64,000 nucleotides of DNA from NCBI GenBank assembly GCA_024362935.1, contig JANCRA010000117.1:1302001-1366000 (forward strand), written 5' to 3'. Numbering within the stretch: the stretch's first letter is position 1; each line of letters opens with the position of its first letter. This document shows, in pieces, positions 63,690 to 64,000 of the stretch. Position numbers and translations under genes: made by a program. The DNA comes from Setophaga petechia. Taxonomy: Eukaryota; Chordata; Aves; Passeriformes; Parulidae. The notes below the pieces were generated by a model that searched no databases, was not told where the DNA came from, and worked only from the letters and a program-made list of their open reading frames with translations.

Positions 63690-64000
63690 CTCGTTTGTCT
63701 GCCCTGGGGGGACACGGTGACAAGGGTGAATGGCACCAGGCACTGCAGGGGACAGCCTGCCCCCAGCAGGGCCACGGTGACACCGGAGGTGCCAGCAGTA
63801 GGGTGGGCGTGTGTCCCATGTGGGCTGGGGTGAGCAGTTCCCTTCGCACACCCGGGTGGTGCTGGCTGTCACTGTCCCCTCCCCGTCCTGCCCATGTCTG
63901 GCACTGCATCTGTCCCTGGCACTGTCACTTGTCACCCGCTTGTCACCACCGCTGCCATGGGCTTGGGATTGTCCTCACTGTCCCAGCTGAGCATGGGGCA
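63690..64000. other. Downstream flank
   Basis: I see no exon, repeat or promoter that I can support in the last 310 bases. Confidence 0.5.

Overview
This window is vertebrate nuclear DNA and almost certainly avian, from a small, gene-dense, GC-rich chromosome. Support comes from seven multi-exon genes with GT-AG introns, CR1-type LINE fragments of the kind found throughout bird genomes (about 3203-3327, 5093-5170, 14533-14580, 58142-58290), an endogenous-retrovirus-like solo LTR resembling a family I recall from songbirds (about 19161-19967), and an unusual density of short intronic minisatellites. From memory, NK-lysin maps to chicken chromosome 22, so an orthologue of that microchromosome is likely. 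Passerine origin is an inference only.

Layout. (1) 1-4680: the last nine exons of RETSAT (+), with the 5' end outside the window. (2) 6273-12157: TGOLN2 (-), the TGN38/46 trans-Golgi cargo receptor, tail-to-tail with RETSAT. (3) 16484-32647: TCF7L1 (-), a TCF/LEF repressor of the Wnt pathway, with 12 coding exons. Its long intron 3 (22560-31438) and most other introns are filled with minisatellites, interleaved with a few non-repetitive AT-rich islands that look like conserved non-coding elements. (4) 32648-35343: a GC-rich divergent promoter region. (5) 35344-47223: DBNL (+), the actin-binding SH3 adaptor drebrin-like. (6) 48879-56068: AEBP1/ACLP (+), a secreted collagen-associated pseudo-carboxypeptidase. 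(7) 56207 to about 61400: POLD2 (-), the DNA polymerase delta B subunit, tail-to-tail with AEBP1. (8) 61944-63667: a TATA-driven NK-lysin/granulysin-like saposin-domain gene (+), head-to-head with POLD2.

The genes do not form one pathway. The order is syntenic: RETSAT-TGOLN2-TCF7L1 (and granulysin) match human 2p11.2, and DBNL-AEBP1-POLD2 match human 7p13, so the window joins two blocks that are separate in humans. Exon coordinates were derived by hand from splice signals, reading frame and recalled family sequence. Every complete gene closes in frame: TGOLN2 509 aa, TCF7L1 556, DBNL 426, AEBP1 1157, POLD2 468 and NK-lysin-like 153.

The most unusual pattern is that at least seven introns in four genes carry tandem arrays that begin at, or include, the exon-intron junction, so 5' or 3' splice sites are copied in series (TCF7L1 introns 3, 5 and 7; DBNL introns 3 and 10; AEBP1 intron 8; POLD2 intron 1). 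I found no new protein system. Very long open frames inside the minisatellites were examined and rejected.
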